From: Chloroflexales bacterium ZM16-3
GTDB taxonomy: Bacteria; Chloroflexota; Chloroflexia; Chloroflexales; Chloroflexaceae
Reading direction: 5' to 3'
Length of the DNA: 59,491 bases
Assembly (NCBI GenBank): GCA_004138175.2
Contig: RYFE02000034.1
Coordinates: 1-59,491 of the forward strand
The notes under the pieces were generated by a model, which searched no databases, was not told where the DNA came from, and saw only the letters and a program-made list of their open reading frames with translations. Positions 31,764-39,425 of this stretch are shown one piece after another; positions within the stretch are counted from its first letter, which is position 1; every line of letters begins with the position of its first letter. A program made the translations under genes and the position numbers.

Positions 31764-32069
31764 ATGAGCGACAGCGAACCCCGCGAGCAGCTGGCCGAGC
31801 AGGCCCGCCTGATCGCATGGCTGCAGGAGCAGCTCGACCGTCAGCGACAGATGAACGGCGAGCTGCGTAAGGCTGTGGCCGACCTAGCCCGCACCTTCCA
31901 GGAGTCGCTCGCCGCCGCCTACGATGCAGGCGAGACGGGTGATATCGACGCGGTGCGACGGATCACGCGGGCCAACCAGGCCAACTGGCAGGGATACCTC
32001 CAGCAGATCGTCGCCGCCTCGACCCAACGAACGACGAACGACGAACGACGAACGACCAAGGACGAATAA
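31764..32069 (+). CDS. Small coiled-coil protein of unknown function
   Basis: A 101-residue charged helical protein; REQLAEQARLIAWLQEQL and RQRQMNGELRKAVADLAR form a probable coiled coil. No family is recognised. GAGG stands seven bases before the ATG. The last ~15 residues (TQRTTNDERRTTKDE) are encoded by the GAACGAC heptad array, so the natural C-terminus may have been replaced by repeat sequence. It is preceded by a strong hairpin and convergent with the DUF3352 gene. Confidence 0.55.
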   Translation: MSDSEPREQLAEQARLIAWLQEQLDRQRQMNGELRKAVADLARTFQESLAAAYDAGETGDIDAVRRITRANQANWQGYLQQIVAASTQRTTNDERRTTKDE

Positions 32070-32115
32070 GCGATTCGTCCTTGGTCGTTCGTCGTTCGTC
32101 GTTCGTCCTTGGTCA
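32029..32115. repeat. GAACGAC heptad array with inverted copies
   Basis: Four GAACGAC heptads and CAAGGAC are followed, after a short centre, by GTCCTTG and three GTCGTTC heptads. The left arm is translated as the end of the coiled-coil protein and the right arm touches the DUF3352 stop codon, forming a hairpin between convergent genes. Confidence 0.85.
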
Positions 32116-32934
32116 CATACCCAGGTTCATCAGCAGATCGCGCAGCGCCGCCAGCTCAATCTGCGCGGCGTTGCCGGCCACGCTGTAGCGCCCGCCCGGC
32201 ACTCGCGCGGTCAGCCCCTCGTCGAACTGCGCGAAGCTCGGCACCGCAGCCAGGCTCCCCGCGCTGTTGCCCAGCTGGCCAACCATCGCGGCGATCGCCT
32301 CGGGCCGGTTCGAGAAGATGATGTAGTGCTCAAACAGCGCGAAGGCCGCGATCGGGCTGGGCTGGCCGCCCTCCTGCGCGTAGATCGTCGCCTCGCCCAC
32401 CTGGGTTGTCGTGATCAGATCGCCGCGGGCCGCGCGGGCCGCCAGGTGCTTCTCGATACATGCCTGGGCCTGCGGGTCGTTCCGCGACCCTAGGATGAAG
32501 ACCACCTCGCCCTCGCGCAGCAGCCGGTCCGCCGTGGCCTCGCCCTGGCCGTCAAGGCCGCGCACGGCCACCACCATCGTGCCGCCGATCCAGGTCAGCA
32601 GGTTATTGTTGTAGTCTACGCCGAGCAGATGGACGGCGCCATCAAGCACCTGGCTGGGTTCCTCCACGCCGATCTGGTCGCGCAGCACGCTGGCGACCTG
32701 CTGGCCCTCGGGCACATCGCCTAGGGATGGGGCGAGCGAGATGTAGAGCTCCGTGTCGGCGGGAAGCAGCTCGGCCGGGTGCGCCGAGCGCTGCGAGGTG
32801 TAGAACCAGAACCAGTAGGCCGCGCCGAGCAGCACGGCGGCTAGCGTGATGCCTAGGCCGCCCGCAAGGGCGTAGCCGAGGCCTCGCTCGCGGCGGGGCG
32901 CGGCCGGGGTGCCGGTGAGCGTGGGGCTGGACAT
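32113..32934 (-). CDS. DUF3352 domain protein, short form
   Basis: A 273-residue membrane-anchored protein: one helix (LGITLAAVLLGAAYWFWFY) near the N-terminus, then an extracytoplasmic domain starting AELLPADTELYISLAP that matches the opening of DUF3352, a family of unknown function. Members are, to my knowledge, usually about twice this length. The stop codon abuts the heptad hairpin at 32029-32115, so the C-terminal half may have been lost at the repeat. It is convergent with the small coiled-coil gene. Confidence 0.6.
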   Translation of the reverse strand: MSSPTLTGTPAAPRRERGLGYALAGGLGITLAAVLLGAAYWFWFYTSQRSAHPAELLPADTELYISLAPSLGDVPEGQQVASVLRDQIGVEEPSQVLDGAVHLLGVDYNNNLLTWIGGTMVVAVRGLDGQGEATADRLLREGEVVFILGSRNDPQAQACIEKHLAARAARGDLITTTQVGEATIYAQEGGQPSPIAAFALFEHYIIFSNRPEAIAAMVGQLGNSAGSLAAVPSFAQFDEGLTARVPGGRYSVAGNAAQIELAALRDLLMNLGM

Positions 32935-33039
32935 ATATGTTGCTCCTGTAGGAAGGGCTCCAGCGATAATTCTTGCATCACAGGCTATGGTACCATGAGT
33001 ATTGCGTGTTGCTTTTCAGATAACTCAACACTCAACACT

Positions 33040-34413
33040 ATGCTCGACCAGCCCCCTCTCAGCTACGAATACCATGTCATCCTGGGTCGCCCGGCGCGCG
33101 CCGAGGTGCTGCTGCTGCCCGGCGAGGGCGGCTGGCGGCTGCCCAACTTCTTCACCGCCGAGCGTCGCTCATGGCAGGATGTGGGCCATGTGAACTGGGC
33201 GATAGCGGATCGCTATGCGGCCACGGTGGACACCTTGCGCTGCGCGGCCATCGACTACGAGCGTGAATCCGAGCTGCTCTCGAAGGTCTACGCGGCGGCG
33301 CTGCGTGACCCGGCCTGGTGCCCGCCCGAGGGGGCCATCTGGGCCGGGCGCGCGGAGCTGTCTGCCATACCCCTGGCCCTGCCGCGCCAGCGCGACGTGA
33401 TCGCGGAGTGGTTCGACTGGTACGCCGAGCGTGTGCCGACCCCAGCCTCCCGCGCCCCCTGGTACAAGCTTGGTTGGCACGCCAGGGCCGATGCCTGGGT
33501 TCGCACAACGCTGGAAAGCCTCGGCATCGCTCTGATCGGCCCGGTTGAGCATCTGCGCTCATGGCAGCGCTCGGCCACCCTGCGCGCGCCCACCGAGCGG
33601 GGCGATGTATCCTTCAAGGCGGTTCCCGCGATGTTCGGCCACGAGCCGGCCCTCACCGCAGCCCTGGCCGCGTCCGACCCGGCCCGTATCGCCGCCCCTC
33701 TGGCCATCGACCCAGCGCGGGGCTGGATGCTGACCCCCGCCGTGCCGGGCCACAGCCTGGATGAGCAGCCCGAGATCGAGCTGTGGGAGGCGGCCTTGCG
33801 CAGCTTTGCCGAGCTCCAGATAGCGAGCGTCGCTCGGCTGGCCGATCTGCGGGCCGCCGGTGTGCCCGACCGCCCGCTCAGCCAGCTCGCCGCTCAGATC
33901 GGCCCGCTCATCGCCGATGTGGCCGCAACCCTGCCCGGCCGCCCCGCTGGCCTCAGCGACGAGCATCGCGCCGCCCTGGCCGACCTCGCCCCACGTTTCT
34001 ACGAGATGTGCGCTGAGCTAGAGCGCTACGGCCTGCCGCCCACCATCGAGCACGGCGACTTCTGGGCCGGCCAGATCATCGCCGGCCCTAACGGGTTCAC
34101 CTTCCTCGACTGGTCGGACAGCTCGATCTCCCATCCATTCTTCAGCCTACTGCTCTTCCTGATCGAGATCGAGGACCACTTCCCGAAGGTGCCCAGCGTC
34201 CGCGAGCGCCTGCGCGACGCCTACCTTGACCCGTGGGCCACCCACGTGCCACGCCCGCAGTTGGAGCGCGCCTTCGAGCTCGCCCAGCCCCTGGCCGCCC
34301 TTCACCACGCCATCACCTACCAGCAGGTTGTGCTGCCGAACATGGAGGTGGCCTGGGAGATGGAGCTCATGTTGCCCTTCTATCTCAAGATGCTTCTGCG
34401 CCTGACGGCGTAG
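33040..34413 (+). CDS. APH-like kinase with N-terminal extra domain
   Basis: A 457-residue protein. The C-terminal half is an aminoglycoside phosphotransferase/choline-kinase-like fold: IEHGDFWAGQII is the catalytic loop and FLDWSDSSISHPFF holds the metal-binding aspartate. The N-terminal ~115 residues (YEYHVILGRPARAEVLLLPG, GGWRLPNFF) look like a Nudix-type domain lacking a clear Nudix box. This pairing suggests a metabolite kinase rather than antibiotic resistance. The start is uncertain: ATG 33040 is preceded by CTCAACA heptads and no SD, and ATG 32995 is an alternative. Confidence 0.65.
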   Translation: MLDQPPLSYEYHVILGRPARAEVLLLPGEGGWRLPNFFTAERRSWQDVGHVNWAIADRYAATVDTLRCAAIDYERESELLSKVYAAALRDPAWCPPEGAIWAGRAELSAIPLALPRQRDVIAEWFDWYAERVPTPASRAPWYKLGWHARADAWVRTTLESLGIALIGPVEHLRSWQRSATLRAPTERGDVSFKAVPAMFGHEPALTAALAASDPARIAAPLAIDPARGWMLTPAVPGHSLDEQPEIELWEAALRSFAELQIASVARLADLRAAGVPDRPLSQLAAQIGPLIADVAATLPGRPAGLSDEHRAALADLAPRFYEMCAELERYGLPPTIEHGDFWAGQIIAGPNGFTFLDWSDSSISHPFFSLLLFLIEIEDHFPKVPSVRERLRDAYLDPWATHVPRPQLERAFELAQPLAALHHAITYQQVVLPNMEVAWEMELMLPFYLKMLLRLTA

Positions 34414-34480
34414 GCCATTGTAGCCTTGTAGATTATGCGTCACCTCCTGTCGTCATGGATCACTTGCTGATGCGCTCGGC

Positions 34481-34530
34481 CTGTACCCTGTACCCTGTGC
34501 CCTGTGCCCTTGTCTACAATCTACAATCCA
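34481..34530. repeat. CTGTACC and CTACAAT heptad repeats
   Basis: Two CTGTACC and two CTGTGCC heptads (34481-34508) are followed by CTACAAT repeats, which can pair with TTGTAGATT at 34423-34431. The array fills the gap between the APH-like and TPR genes, ending about 15 bases before the TPR start. Confidence 0.75.
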
Positions 34531-34540
34531 AGGTGAGGAT

Positions 34541-35893
34541 ATGTCGCTTGATGACCTGCTCAAAGACCGCAATGAGGCCGCTCTGTCGGACTTCTCGCGC
34601 GCCATTACGATCGACCCGGACTACACCTGGGCGCGCTACCAGCGCGGCCAGATCTACCGCGAGATCGGGCGTCACGATGAGGCGCTGGAGGATTTCTCGC
34701 GCGCCATCGAGCTGGTGCCCGACGACGCAGCCTACCGCGCCGAGCGCGGCGAGACCTACCGGGTTCTGCGTCGCTACGATGAGGCTCTGGCCGACTTCTC
34801 CCGCGCCATTGATCTCGACCAGGAGTACCCTTGGGCGCTAGGCAGCCGGGGCCAGGTCTACCGCTCGCTGCGCCGACACGAGGAGGCGCTGGCCGACTTC
34901 GACCGAGCCATCGAGCTGCGCCCCTCTATGGCCTGGGTGATCGCTGAGCGCGGCGAGCTTTATCGCACTATGGGCCGTCAGGATCAGGCGATCAGCGACT
35001 TTAGCCGCGCCATCGAGATCCAGTCTGACTACATCTGGGCCATCGGCCACCGCGCCATTGCCTACCGTGAGCAGCAGCGCTACGATGAGGCGATTGCCGA
35101 CCTCGATCAGGCCATCCAAATTGAGGATAAACAAGCATGGCTCTACGCCGAGCGCGGCGAGGCTCATCGGCTGATGGGTCACTTTGATGAGGCGCTCGAC
35201 GACCTGAGCCACGCGCTGGAGATCGACCCGAACTACGCATGGGCACTCGGCAGCCGGGGCGCGGCCCGGCGCTCAATTGGCCAGACCGACGATGCCCTGG
35301 CCGACTTCTCGCGCGCCATCGAGCTTGATGATGGCTATATCTGGGTGATCATGCAGCGCGGGACTCTCTACCGTAGCCAGAAGCGCTACGACGAGGCCCT
35401 GGCCGACTTCTCGCGGGTGATCGAGCTGCGGCCGAGCCACGCCAACGCGCTGGCCGAGCGCGGCGAGATCCATCGCCTCCACAAGCGCTATGAGGAGGCG
35501 CTGGCCGACTTCTCTGGAGCCATTGAGGCGAACCCCGCCTACGCCTGGGCGATCGGCAGCCGTGGCCAGGCATACCGCGCCCTCGGTCGCAACAGCGAGG
35601 CACTGGAGGACTTCTCGCGCGCCCACGACCTGCGCCCCGATGAGGCGTGGATTATCGCCGAGCGCGGCGAGACCTACCGGGTCCTGCGTCGCTACGAGGA
35701 GGCGATCGCCGACTTCTCCCGCGCTATCGAGATGAACCCCAAGGACTCCTGGGCGCTCAGTCGGCGCGGCGCGGCCTATCAGTCGCTCAAGATCTTCGAG
35801 GAGGCATACATCGACCTTACCCGCGCCGTCGAGATCGACCCGAACAACGCCTGGGCCTGGGCGCAGCGGGGGGCGCTGTTTCGCCAGATGTGA
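34541..35893 (+). CDS. Tetratricopeptide repeat protein, 13 repeats
   Basis: A 450-residue protein made almost entirely of about thirteen 34-residue TPR units of the form RGEIYRxLxRYDEALADFSRAIEL, with no signal peptide or other domain. Such superhelical proteins act as scaffolds for protein-protein contact; the partner is unknown. The repeats are very alike at DNA level (102-bp period), which points to recent amplification or concerted evolution. GTGAGGAT lies directly before the ATG. A hairpin element follows the gene. Confidence 0.88.
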   Translation: MSLDDLLKDRNEAALSDFSRAITIDPDYTWARYQRGQIYREIGRHDEALEDFSRAIELVPDDAAYRAERGETYRVLRRYDEALADFSRAIDLDQEYPWALGSRGQVYRSLRRHEEALADFDRAIELRPSMAWVIAERGELYRTMGRQDQAISDFSRAIEIQSDYIWAIGHRAIAYREQQRYDEAIADLDQAIQIEDKQAWLYAERGEAHRLMGHFDEALDDLSHALEIDPNYAWALGSRGAARRSIGQTDDALADFSRAIELDDGYIWVIMQRGTLYRSQKRYDEALADFSRVIELRPSHANALAERGEIHRLHKRYEEALADFSGAIEANPAYAWAIGSRGQAYRALGRNSEALEDFSRAHDLRPDEAWIIAERGETYRVLRRYEEAIADFSRAIEMNPKDSWALSRRGAAYQSLKIFEEAYIDLTRAVEIDPNNAWAWAQRGALFRQM

Positions 35894-35938
35894 TCCTCGG
35901 TATAAGGGAAGCGGATCGTTTGACGTATCCCAGCCTCA

Positions 35939-36013
35939 TGTCACGCTGAGCGAAGCGAAGCGTCCCGGTAGGCCATACCACAGTCGGGACGCTTCGCTTC
36001 GCTCAGCGTGACA
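35939..36013. terminator. CTTCGCTTCGCTCAG hairpin element, copy 2
   Basis: Two 29-base arms, the right one reading CGGGACGCTTCGCTTCGCTC onward, are exact complements around a 17-base loop. It lies between the convergent TPR and dnaG genes. Next to it, 36020-36035 carries a weak trace of the GCAATACCGCAGAAG element (TTGCGGTATTAC). Confidence 0.8.
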
Positions 36014-36036
36014 GGGCGAGTTTTGCGGTATTACAG

Positions 36037-38049
36037 TTATACCTTCCCCAGCGTGTCGCGGATATCGGGGAAGGTGCTGCTGCGGCGCGGCGCGGTGGAA
36101 TCGGCGATGAACTGGGCCAGCGCGGCCATCTGACGCAGCTCTGCGCTATGATCGCTCTCGCCCGCATCCGGCTCTGCGATCCGCTGGAGCAGCATGCGGT
36201 GCATCCGGCGGGCCTGCTCTAGCCGCAGCCCTCTGGCGCAGTCCTCGGCCTCACGGCGGTGGCGGAAGTCCTGCGGGTTGCGCTGGGCGCCGGCGAGCAG
36301 GGCCAGGTAGCGCTCGCGCAGCGGCTCCTCTAGCCAGCCCGCCCACGCCTCCAGGCCAGCCTCGTCGGTCGGGCGGCTCTCGATCGGCATGGCCATAAAT
36401 GCCGCCCAGATCTGCTGGTTCGCCGGGTCCTCTAGCACATCCTCCAGCCCGCCGCCCAGCAGCTCGCGCACCGCAGGGTGCGCCTCAATCCCCTGCTCCA
36501 GCAGCGCCTCCACGGCCGCGGGCACCACCGTGTTGTGGCGCAGCGCCAGGGCCAGCAGGTAGTTCTCGACCTTGGGGGTTGGGGGTTGGGGGTTGGGGGT
36601 TGGGGGTTGGGGGTTGGGGGTTGGGGGTTGGGGGTTGGGATGTGACTTCCGAGATCCAGCACCGGATGTGCGCTCCCTAACCCCTAACCCCCAACTCCCA
36701 GCCCCTTTGCTCCGCCCCCCGCGCAGGAGATCCAGAATCAGCTCGGCCTTGATCCCGATCACCTGCTCTAGCCGGGCGATGTAGACCCGCTGCTGGGCGC
36801 CGTCTAGCTCGGAAAGCAGGGGCAGCAGCTTGTCCAGGGCCGCCCGCTGGCCCTGCGGGTCGCCAAGATCCAGGCCGCCGGTGTAGGTCCCGATGTAGAA
36901 CTCCATCACCGGCACGGCGTCGGCCACCAGCTGCCGCCAGAGATCCGGGTCGGCCTTAATCACCTCGTCGGGGTCGCGGCCCTCTGGCATCCTGATGATC
37001 CGCAGGCTGACGTCGCTCTCCAGGCGCACCGCGCCCTGGGCCGTGGCCACCAGATGCCCGCCCTCGCCCTCCTCGGCCCCATCGCGCAGGGCGTTCAGGC
37101 CCTTCAGCGTGGCCTTCTGCCCGGCGGCGTCGGCGTCCAGGGCCATATACACATTGTGCGAGAGCCGCTTGAGCAGGGCCACGTGCCCCTTGGTGATCGC
37201 CGTGCCCAGCGGGGCCACCACATTGCGGAAGCCGTGCTGGTGGGCGGTGATCACATCCACGTAGCCCTCCACCACCACCGTGCGGTCCTCGTCGCGGATG
37301 GCGTCGCGGGCCAGATCGAGGCCGTAGAGCAGCTCGCCCTTCTTGAAGAGCAGGGTCTCGGGCGTGTTCAGATACTTGGGCTGGGCGTCGCCCAGCGCCC
37401 GCCCGCCGAAGCCCACCACCTGGCCGCGCGCGTCGCGGATGGGGAAGATCAGCCTGCCCCGGAAGCGGTCGTAGGGGCCGCGCGTCTCGTGGTCGATCGC
37501 CAGCCCGGCCGCCACCACATCCTCGGGCGGGTAGCCCTTCTTGCCCGTCAGGTAGGTGAAGAGGTGCCCCCAATCATCCATGCTGTAGCCGACCTGAAAG
37601 GACTCGACGGTCTCGGGCGTCAGCCCGCGCCGCTCGACATAGTCGCGGCCGGGCTGGCCACGGGCCAGGCTCAGCAGCACATAGTTGAAGTACTTGGCGG
37701 CGGCGGCGTTGATCTCCAGCAGCCGCGTGCGCCGGGCGTCCTCCTGGCGCTCCTGGTCGCCCCTCGGCTCCAGGCGCACCCCCGCCCGCGCCGCCAGTTG
37801 CTCCAGGGCGTCCTTAAAGTCCAGCCCCTGCTTGCGCATCACATAGTCGAAAACCGTGCCCGAGGCGTGGCAGCCGAAGCAGTAGAAGCTCTGCGAGTCG
37901 GGGTAGACCGTGAAGGCCGGCGTGCGCGAGTTCGGGTGGAACGGGCAGAAGCCCACGAAGCTGCGCCCCGTCTTGCGCAGGCTCACGCCCGAGGCGCCGA
38001 TCACCTCGACAATATCGGTCTTGCTGCGGACATCGTCGATCTGGCTCAT
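36037..38049 (-). CDS. dnaG: DNA primase
   Basis: A 670-residue primase making RNA primers at the replication fork. The N-terminal zinc-binding domain has CPFHPNSRTPAF and FYCFGCHASGTVFDYV; the RNA polymerase core carries TVVVEGYVDVITAHQ (TOPRIM) with DADAAGQKA as second acidic motif; the C-terminal helicase-binding part follows residue ~490. Between core and C-terminal domain sits an insertion of PNPQPPT repeats encoded by nine GGGGGTT heptads, plus glycine-rich sequence. It is downstream of dgt on the minus strand, an order common near rpoD; no rpoD is in the window. Confidence 0.93.
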   Translation of the reverse strand: MSQIDDVRSKTDIVEVIGASGVSLRKTGRSFVGFCPFHPNSRTPAFTVYPDSQSFYCFGCHASGTVFDYVMRKQGLDFKDALEQLAARAGVRLEPRGDQERQEDARRTRLLEINAAAAKYFNYVLLSLARGQPGRDYVERRGLTPETVESFQVGYSMDDWGHLFTYLTGKKGYPPEDVVAAGLAIDHETRGPYDRFRGRLIFPIRDARGQVVGFGGRALGDAQPKYLNTPETLLFKKGELLYGLDLARDAIRDEDRTVVVEGYVDVITAHQHGFRNVVAPLGTAITKGHVALLKRLSHNVYMALDADAAGQKATLKGLNALRDGAEEGEGGHLVATAQGAVRLESDVSLRIIRMPEGRDPDEVIKADPDLWRQLVADAVPVMEFYIGTYTGGLDLGDPQGQRAALDKLLPLLSELDGAQQRVYIARLEQVIGIKAELILDLLRGGRSKGAGSWGLGVRERTSGAGSRKSHPNPQPPTPNPQPPTPNPQPPTPKVENYLLALALRHNTVVPAAVEALLEQGIEAHPAVRELLGGGLEDVLEDPANQQIWAAFMAMPIESRPTDEAGLEAWAGWLEEPLRERYLALLAGAQRNPQDFRHRREAEDCARGLRLEQARRMHRMLLQRIAEPDAGESDHSAELRQMAALAQFIADSTAPRRSSTFPDIRDTLGKV
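36574..36636. repeat. Nine GGGGGTT heptads inside dnaG
   Basis: Nine perfect tandem heptads (63 bp) encode three PNPQPPT units in the linker before the primase C-terminal domain. Related inverted sequence (CCTAACCCC, CCCCCAACTCC) lies at 36677-36700 within the same gene. Because three heptads make seven codons, only changes in steps of three keep the frame. Confidence 0.9.
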
Positions 38050-38054
38050 ATGTC

Positions 38055-38117
38055 ATAGCCGATAGCCGATAGCCGATAGCTAATAGCGAACTATTGGCTA
38101 TCGGCTATCGGCTATCG
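38055..38117. repeat. ATAGCCG heptad hairpin between dgt and dnaG
   Basis: Three ATAGCCG heptads and degenerate copies face CTATCGG heptads across a short loop. It fills the dgt-dnaG gap, placing a hairpin just before the dnaG start codon. The 7-mer is the same as at the left window edge. Confidence 0.8.
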
Positions 38118-38120
38118 TTC

Positions 38121-39188
38121 TCACGCTCCCCACGTATTGGGGATAAAGATCCGCTTGAACATCTCAAGGGCGTAGCGGTCGGTCATGCCCGAGATGTAGT
38201 CTACCACAGCCCGCTCGGGAGGCTCCTGGCGGCGCGCGTTGATCTGTAGCAGATCTGCGGGCAGCTCCTCGGGGTGGGCGCAGAAGTGGGCGTAGAGCGT
38301 CTCGATCACAAAGCGCACCTTCTCCTCGTCCCGCCTGGCGCTCGGGGTGACGTAGACGTGGCTGAACATAAACTCGCGCAGCTTGTTGGTGGCGGCCAGG
38401 ATGGGCGGGCTCATCGCCAGCAGCGGCGGGTTAGGCGGGGAGCCATCGCCGGTGGCCCACCAGTTATGGCTGATCATATCGCTCACCATCGTGTTGATCC
38501 GCACGCCGTGGCTGTGGCCAAGCACATCGAGGCAATCCTGGGGCAGCTCCTCGGGGCGCAGCACGCCGGCCCGGATGGAGTCGTCGATATCGTGGTTGAT
38601 ATAGGCCACGCTGTCGCAGATCTTAATGATCTGGCCCTCCAGGGTGCTGGCCGTGCCCCAGGCCGTAGTCATAATATCGCGGCGGGCCTTCGAGTGCAGG
38701 TAGATCCCCTCGCGCACGGCGTAGGTCAGGTTGAGGCCGTCGCCATTGCGCTCGATCACCTCGACGATCCGCCGACTCTGCTCGTTGTGGCGGAAGTGGT
38801 CGGGGTAGATCCGGGTCAGGGCCGTCTCGCCAGCGTGGCCAAAGGGCGCGTGGCCAATATCGTGGCCCAGGCCGATCGCCTCGGTCAGATCCTCGTTCAG
38901 GCAGAGGGCGCGGGCCACCGTGCGCGAGATCTGCGTCACCTCAAGGGTGTGGGTGAGCCGGGTGCGGTAGTGGTCGCCCAGCGGCGCGATGAACACCTGG
39001 GTCTTATGCTTGAGCCTGCGGAAGGGCTTGGAGTGCAGGATACGGTCGCGGTCGTGCTGATAGGCCGGGCGGATCGGGCAGGGCTGCTCAGGCCGCTCGC
39101 GCACGGCGGCGACGCTGAGGGCCGCCAGGGGCGAGAGCGTCGCCGCCTCCAGCGCCTCGCGCCGCTCACGGATGGTCGGGCTGATCAT
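38121..39188 (-). CDS. dgt: Deoxyguanosinetriphosphate triphosphohydrolase-like protein
   Basis: A 355-residue HD-domain enzyme that removes triphosphate from dNTPs. DRDRILHSKPFRRLKHKTQVF and DHYRTRLTHTLEV supply the first metal histidine, LGHDIGHAPFGHAGE is the HD motif with flanking dGTPase signature, and ICDSVAYINHDIDD provides the final aspartate. Length is typical of the short bacterial form. It lies upstream of dnaG on the same strand; co-location ties nucleotide pool control to replication, though the heptad hairpin between them may uncouple transcription. Confidence 0.88.
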   Translation of the reverse strand: MISPTIRERREALEAATLSPLAALSVAAVRERPEQPCPIRPAYQHDRDRILHSKPFRRLKHKTQVFIAPLGDHYRTRLTHTLEVTQISRTVARALCLNEDLTEAIGLGHDIGHAPFGHAGETALTRIYPDHFRHNEQSRRIVEVIERNGDGLNLTYAVREGIYLHSKARRDIMTTAWGTASTLEGQIIKICDSVAYINHDIDDSIRAGVLRPEELPQDCLDVLGHSHGVRINTMVSDMISHNWWATGDGSPPNPPLLAMSPPILAATNKLREFMFSHVYVTPSARRDEEKVRFVIETLYAHFCAHPEELPADLLQINARRQEPPERAVVDYISGMTDRYALEMFKRIFIPNTWGA

Positions 39189-39283
39189 AGAACCTCCTCG
39201 ACGCAGGCCGGTGTGACTCCCTGATTCTACCCGAAACGCGCAGGCAGTGCCAGCGCGGGCCTACGCACCTTACGCTTATGTAA

Positions 39284-39311
39284 TTGCATAAGGGGCGCAA
39301 GATGTTATACT
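39284..39311 (+). promoter_or_regulatory. Promoter of HD-GYP gene
   Basis: TTGCAT and TATACT are separated by 16 bases. The transcript would have a leader of about 108 bases before the ATG at 39426. That leader contains a small hairpin (ACGGC/GCCGT near 39368-39383). Confidence 0.6.
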
Positions 39312-39425
39312 TTGGTTAAAGACGGGAGCCCCGCTGCACCTGTCATCGCTACACACCACGGAGTGTCACGGCAAGACCGCCGTAAAGCCTCGACTTACCC
39401 GCATACCAAGAAATAGGGGCAACCT

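Noticed and set aside
33040..34413. Antibiotic resistance function for the APH-like kinase
   Set aside because: The fold is shared by many metabolite kinases, the N-terminal domain is atypical, and nothing in the context suggests resistance.
37054..38058. Long plus-strand frame of 334 codons opposite dnaG
   Set aside because: It is the antisense shadow of a clear primase gene, with no SD, no recognisable domain and shadow-type composition.
39320..39420. Possible c-di-GMP (GEMM-type) riboswitch before the HD-GYP gene: GGCAAGACC and GTAAAGCC
   Set aside because: The two core-like strings are only a few bases apart, leaving no room for the GAAA-capped hairpin that separates them in the real riboswitch, and the second stem is missing.
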